64,000 nt of DNA from JAJPKR01 sp050746125 (GTDB taxonomy: Bacteria > Acidobacteriota > Terriglobia > Terriglobales > SCQP01), in NCBI GenBank assembly GCA_050746125.1, contig JBOGKX010000195.1, positions 1 to 64,000 on the forward strand, written 5' to 3'. The notes under the pieces are model-generated. The model made no database searches. It saw only the letters and a program-made list of their open reading frames with translations, and was not told where the DNA came from. The translations under genes were made by a program, and so were the position numbers. Shown piece after piece: positions 61,233-64,000 of this stretch. Each line of letters starts with the position of its first letter. The stretch's first letter is position 1.

Positions 61233-62591
61233 ATGGAAAGCGGCGGCGCCCGCGCTGCCGAAACCACCGTGGAAGAGCAGCGACTCGAACTCGTCGAACG
61301 CGCCATTGCAGCCCACCCCAGCCTGCCGCGGGAATGCGTGGTCAAAGAAGACTTGCTGCGCGGCGGCGTAGCCTTTTCGCCGGCGGCCTTGCGCCTGGCC
61401 GCCAACGCCAAAAACAAAGCCTACTTCATCTTTTCGTTCGATTTCGTGCCGCTCGTGGCCATGGAGAACCAGGAGCACTGGTCGGCGCCGGAAGAAATTT
61501 GGCTCGAGGGCGGCGCCTGGGATTTCCGCCCCACCATTGTCTCCGTGCGCCTCAATCCCGATTCGCCTTATTGCGTGGATGTCGACGCTGACGGCGCACC
61601 GGTACTGAAGCTTGACGGCCATGATCTCTGCGCCGTGCGCCTGCCGCCGGTTCCCGAGTACTACACCCGGGCCATGTCCAGCGGCAAGCGGGTGATCGAG
61701 ATCGCTCCCACCATTGAGTGGGGCTACTTGATCTACCTCACGGTTTTTCGCATTTGCCAATATTTCGGGCAGCAGGAGGAATGCCAGTTCTGCGACATCA
61801 ACGAGAACTACCGCCAGCAGGTCAAGGCCGGGCGCCCGTACACGGGCGTCAAGTCGGTGGAAGAGGTGCTGGAAGCCATGGCGATCATCGCCGGCACCGA
61901 CTCCGTCAGCCGCGCCTACACGCTGACTGGCGGCAGCATCACGTCGCAACTTAAAGGCCAGCGCGAGGCGGAGTTTTATGCGCAATACGCCGCCGCCATC
62001 GAGAGCCGCTTCCCCGGCCGCTGGATCGGCAAAGTGGTGGCGCAGGCGCTGCCGAAAGAGGAAGCGCTCCTTTTTAAGCAGGCCGGGGCGCAGATCTATC
62101 ATCCCAATTTCGAGGTTTGGGACGCGCGGCTCTTCCAGCAGATCTGCCCCGGCAAGGACCGCTACGTGGGCCGCTCCGAGTGGCACCGGCGCATTCTCGA
62201 CGCCGCCGAAATTTTCGGTCCCTCGCACGTGATCCCTAATTTCGTCGGCGGCATCGAGATGGCCCGCCCCTTTGGCTTCGCCTCCGTGGAGGAGGCCATT
62301 CGCTCGACCGCGGAGGGGCTGGAGTTTTTCATGTCGCGGGGCGTGGCACCGCGATTCACGACCTGGTGCCCCGAGCCGCTGACGCCCTTGGGCCGGGCCA
62401 ACCCCGAGGGCGCGCCGCTCGAATACCACCTGCGCCTGCTCGAGACCTGGCGCGACACGCACGCCCGGCACAAGCTGCCCGTCCCGCCCGGCTACGGCGA
62501 TCCGGGCATGGGCCGCGCCGTATTTTCCGTCAGCTCGTTCATGGATGTAATCGCGCCCGCCGCCGACAGCGCGGCGATCGGCTCCTCATAA
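61233..62591 (+). CDS. Radical SAM protein with C-x8-C-x2-C motif
   Basis: A 452-residue protein with radical SAM features but an uncommon cluster motif: C175, C184 and C187 (FRICQYFGQQEECQFCDIN), spaced C-x8-C-x2-C rather than C-x3-C-x2-C. The aromatic residue before the last Cys is present. TLTGGSITSQ downstream matches the SAM-binding GGE-type strand, and VIPNFVGGIE later resembles the barrel's C-terminal part. About 170 residues precede the cluster, with a beta-rich region of unknown role. Substrate unknown; not part of an obvious operon. ATG 61233 has only a weak ribosome binding site. Confidence 0.8.
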   Translation: MESGGARAAETTVEEQRLELVERAIAAHPSLPRECVVKEDLLRGGVAFSPAALRLAANAKNKAYFIFSFDFVPLVAMENQEHWSAPEEIWLEGGAWDFRPTIVSVRLNPDSPYCVDVDADGAPVLKLDGHDLCAVRLPPVPEYYTRAMSSGKRVIEIAPTIEWGYLIYLTVFRICQYFGQQEECQFCDINENYRQQVKAGRPYTGVKSVEEVLEAMAIIAGTDSVSRAYTLTGGSITSQLKGQREAEFYAQYAAAIESRFPGRWIGKVVAQALPKEEALLFKQAGAQIYHPNFEVWDARLFQQICPGKDRYVGRSEWHRRILDAAEIFGPSHVIPNFVGGIEMARPFGFASVEEAIRSTAEGLEFFMSRGVAPRFTTWCPEPLTPLGRANPEGAPLEYHLRLLETWRDTHARHKLPVPPGYGDPGMGRAVFSVSSFMDVIAPAADSAAIGSS

Positions 62592-62628
62592 GGTCGCGGC
62601 TCCCCCACCCCGGCCGCGGCCCCGAGCC

Positions 62629-64000
62629 TCAGGAGCGAAGCAGCATGAGGCGCAGTTCGGTCATCTCGGCGATGGCGGTGCGCAAGCCCTCGCGCCCGAA
62701 GCCGGAGTCCTTGACGCCGCCATACGGCATGGGATCGAGCCGGTACGAGCTGACATCGTTGACGATCAAGCTGCCGACCTCCAAACGGCGAAAGGCGGCT
62801 AACGCGAACTCCAGATCGCGGGTGAAAAGGCCGGCCTGCAATCCAAAGCGGCTGGCATTGGCCTCGGCGATGGCCTGCTCGATCGTGTCGTAAGGGATCA
62901 GCACCAGCAGCGGCGCAAAAGCTTCTTGCCGGCAGACGTTCATCTCCGGGCGAACGCGATCGAGAATGGCCGGATCAAGGAAGCCGCCATCGCGGCGTCC
63001 GCCGCAAAGCAGGCGGGCGCCGCCGGCCACCGCCTCGCGAATCCAAGCCTCGGCCCGCTGCGCCGCCTGATCGTCGATCATGGGCCCGATATCGGTGCTT
63101 TCCTCCAAGGGATCGCCAAGGCGCAAGCCGCGCGCGGCCGCGACCAGCCGCTCGCTGACGGCGGCGAAGATCGAGCGATGAATCAATACGCGTTGCGCCG
63201 AGATGCAGCTTTGTCCCGCGTAAGCGAAGCCGGCGCGGGCCAAGCGCGGCACGGCATCGTCGAGGTCGGCGTCGTGATGGACGATATTAGCGGCGTTGCC
63301 GCCCAACTCGAGGATCACGCGCTTGCGGCCGGCGCGCGCCTTGAGATCCCAGCCGACGGCGGCGCTGCCGGTAAAGCTCAGCATCGCCACCCGATCGTCC
63401 GCCAGCATGGCCTGCACCGGGGCGGCGCCGCCGTTGATCACGCTAACGGCGCCGGCGGGAAGATCGCAGCCAAGCACGAGTTCGCCCAAGCGCAAGGCGG
63501 TGAGCGGCGTGCGCGGCGAGGCCTTGATGACGATCGAATTGCCGGCCGCCAGGGCGGGCGCGAGCTTGTGTAGAACCAGGTTAAGGGGAAAGTTGAAGGG
63601 CGTGACGCCGGCGATCAGGCCGATCGGCACGCGGCGGGTAAGAGCGGCGCGGCCCTCGGCGCCGGCCACCACGTCGAGGGGCATCCATTCACCGCCGATG
63701 CGGGTAGCCTCCTCGGCGGCGGTGCGCAGGGTAAGCAGAGCGCGGCGCACCTCGGCGCGCGCGTCGCGGATTGGCTTGGCCGCCTCTTGCGCCATCAGCG
63801 TCGCCAATTCGTCCTGGTTGAGGCGCACGGCGTTTTCCAGCTCGAGCAAGGCGTCGCGGCGGCGGTAGGCGGGCAGCGCCGCCATCTCGTCGCGGGCCGC
63901 GGCTCCGGCATCGAGAGCGCGTTCGACCTCGAGCGCCGTCGCCTCGCCCGCCCAGCCGACGATGTCGCTGCTGTAGGGAGAGCGCACCGCGACCGGGTGC
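62629..64000 (-). CDS. Aldehyde dehydrogenase, N-terminus outside the window
   Basis: An NAD(P)-dependent aldehyde dehydrogenase of the succinate-semialdehyde/lactaldehyde kind. The last 457 residues are in the window. Seen: TPFNFPLNLVLHKLAPALAAGNS, KASPRTPL, FTGSAAVGW, LELGGNAANIV with the general-base Glu, and AYAGQSCISAQRV with the catalytic Cys, then EAFAPLL and PYGGVKDSGFGREG. The frame stays open to base 64000 with HPVAVRSPYSSDIV, a normal family start region, so the GTG at 63987 is probably not the true start. Substrate cannot be told. Confidence 0.92.
   Translation of the reverse strand, partial: HPVAVRSPYSSDIVGWAGEATALEVERALDAGAAARDEMAALPAYRRRDALLELENAVRLNQDELATLMAQEAAKPIRDARAEVRRALLTLRTAAEEATRIGGEWMPLDVVAGAEGRAALTRRVPIGLIAGVTPFNFPLNLVLHKLAPALAAGNSIVIKASPRTPLTALRLGELVLGCDLPAGAVSVINGGAAPVQAMLADDRVAMLSFTGSAAVGWDLKARAGRKRVILELGGNAANIVHHDADLDDAVPRLARAGFAYAGQSCISAQRVLIHRSIFAAVSERLVAAARGLRLGDPLEESTDIGPMIDDQAAQRAEAWIREAVAGGARLLCGGRRDGGFLDPAILDRVRPEMNVCRQEAFAPLLVLIPYDTIEQAIAEANASRFGLQAGLFTRDLEFALAAFRRLEVGSLIVNDVSSYRLDPMPYGGVKDSGFGREGLRTAIAEMTELRLMLLRS

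Overview
The window is GC-rich chromosomal DNA, densely packed with genes, many overlapping by ATGA or GTGA. Both ends cut through a gene: a fatty acid desaturase at the left and an aldehyde dehydrogenase at the right. I see no rRNA, CRISPR array, insertion sequence, integrase or phage module. Gene content and order fit a member of the Acidobacteriota or a close relative: the MoxR/DUF58/DUF4129/DUF4350/RDD/SpoIIM operon, a PilM-N-O-P-like pilus operon, gap-pgk-tpiA-tRNA-secG, imuA-imuB-dnaE2, and phosphoketolase with acetate kinase. The phylum call is an inference; there is no rRNA to test it.

Layout. 516-9609 (minus) is a run of nine genes: a membrane protein, DUF4129, DUF4350, MoxR ATPase, DUF58, SpoIIM-like, RDD, rmuC and ruvB. 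Most overlap by 1-8 bases, so this looks like one transcription unit joining an envelope-related AAA+ system to two DNA-repair genes. 9784-16353 (plus) is a six-gene glycan cluster: a glycosidase-like protein that appears circularly permuted, a sugar-nucleotide epimerase with a Cys4 insert, a GT4 glycosyltransferase and three consecutive CgeB-like glycosyltransferases. A secreted TPR protein and a small membrane protein follow.

18007-22193 (minus) is a central-metabolism block: gap, pgk, tpiA, tRNA-Leu(GAG), secG and a metallo-hydrolase. From 22440 to 32304 (plus) come a PpiD-like foldase, asd and lysC, a small secreted protein, a flavoprotein reductase, acetate kinase and phosphoketolase. 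The last two form a short route from sugar phosphates to acetate and ATP. 32301-34862 (minus) holds small membrane and accessory genes around a degenerate segment with remnants of two genes.

34191-40564 (minus) is the imuA-imuB-dnaE2 mutasome with an SRAP protein (YedK/HMCES family) directly downstream. 42829-49496 (minus) is a pilus or type II secretion-like operon (F-E-M-N-O-P-pseudopilin) without a secretin or prepilin peptidase. 49666-54993 (minus) runs recN, lolA, a small unknown gene and a large Tat-exported glycosidase-like protein. The right end carries an acyl-CoA dehydrogenase, galT, yraN, a class III aminotransferase, cysS, an unusual radical SAM protein with a C-x8-C-x2-C cluster motif, and the aldehyde dehydrogenase.

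The strongest candidates for new biology are the glycan cluster with its permuted glycosidase, the radical SAM protein, and the Tat-exported protein with its translationally coupled small partner.
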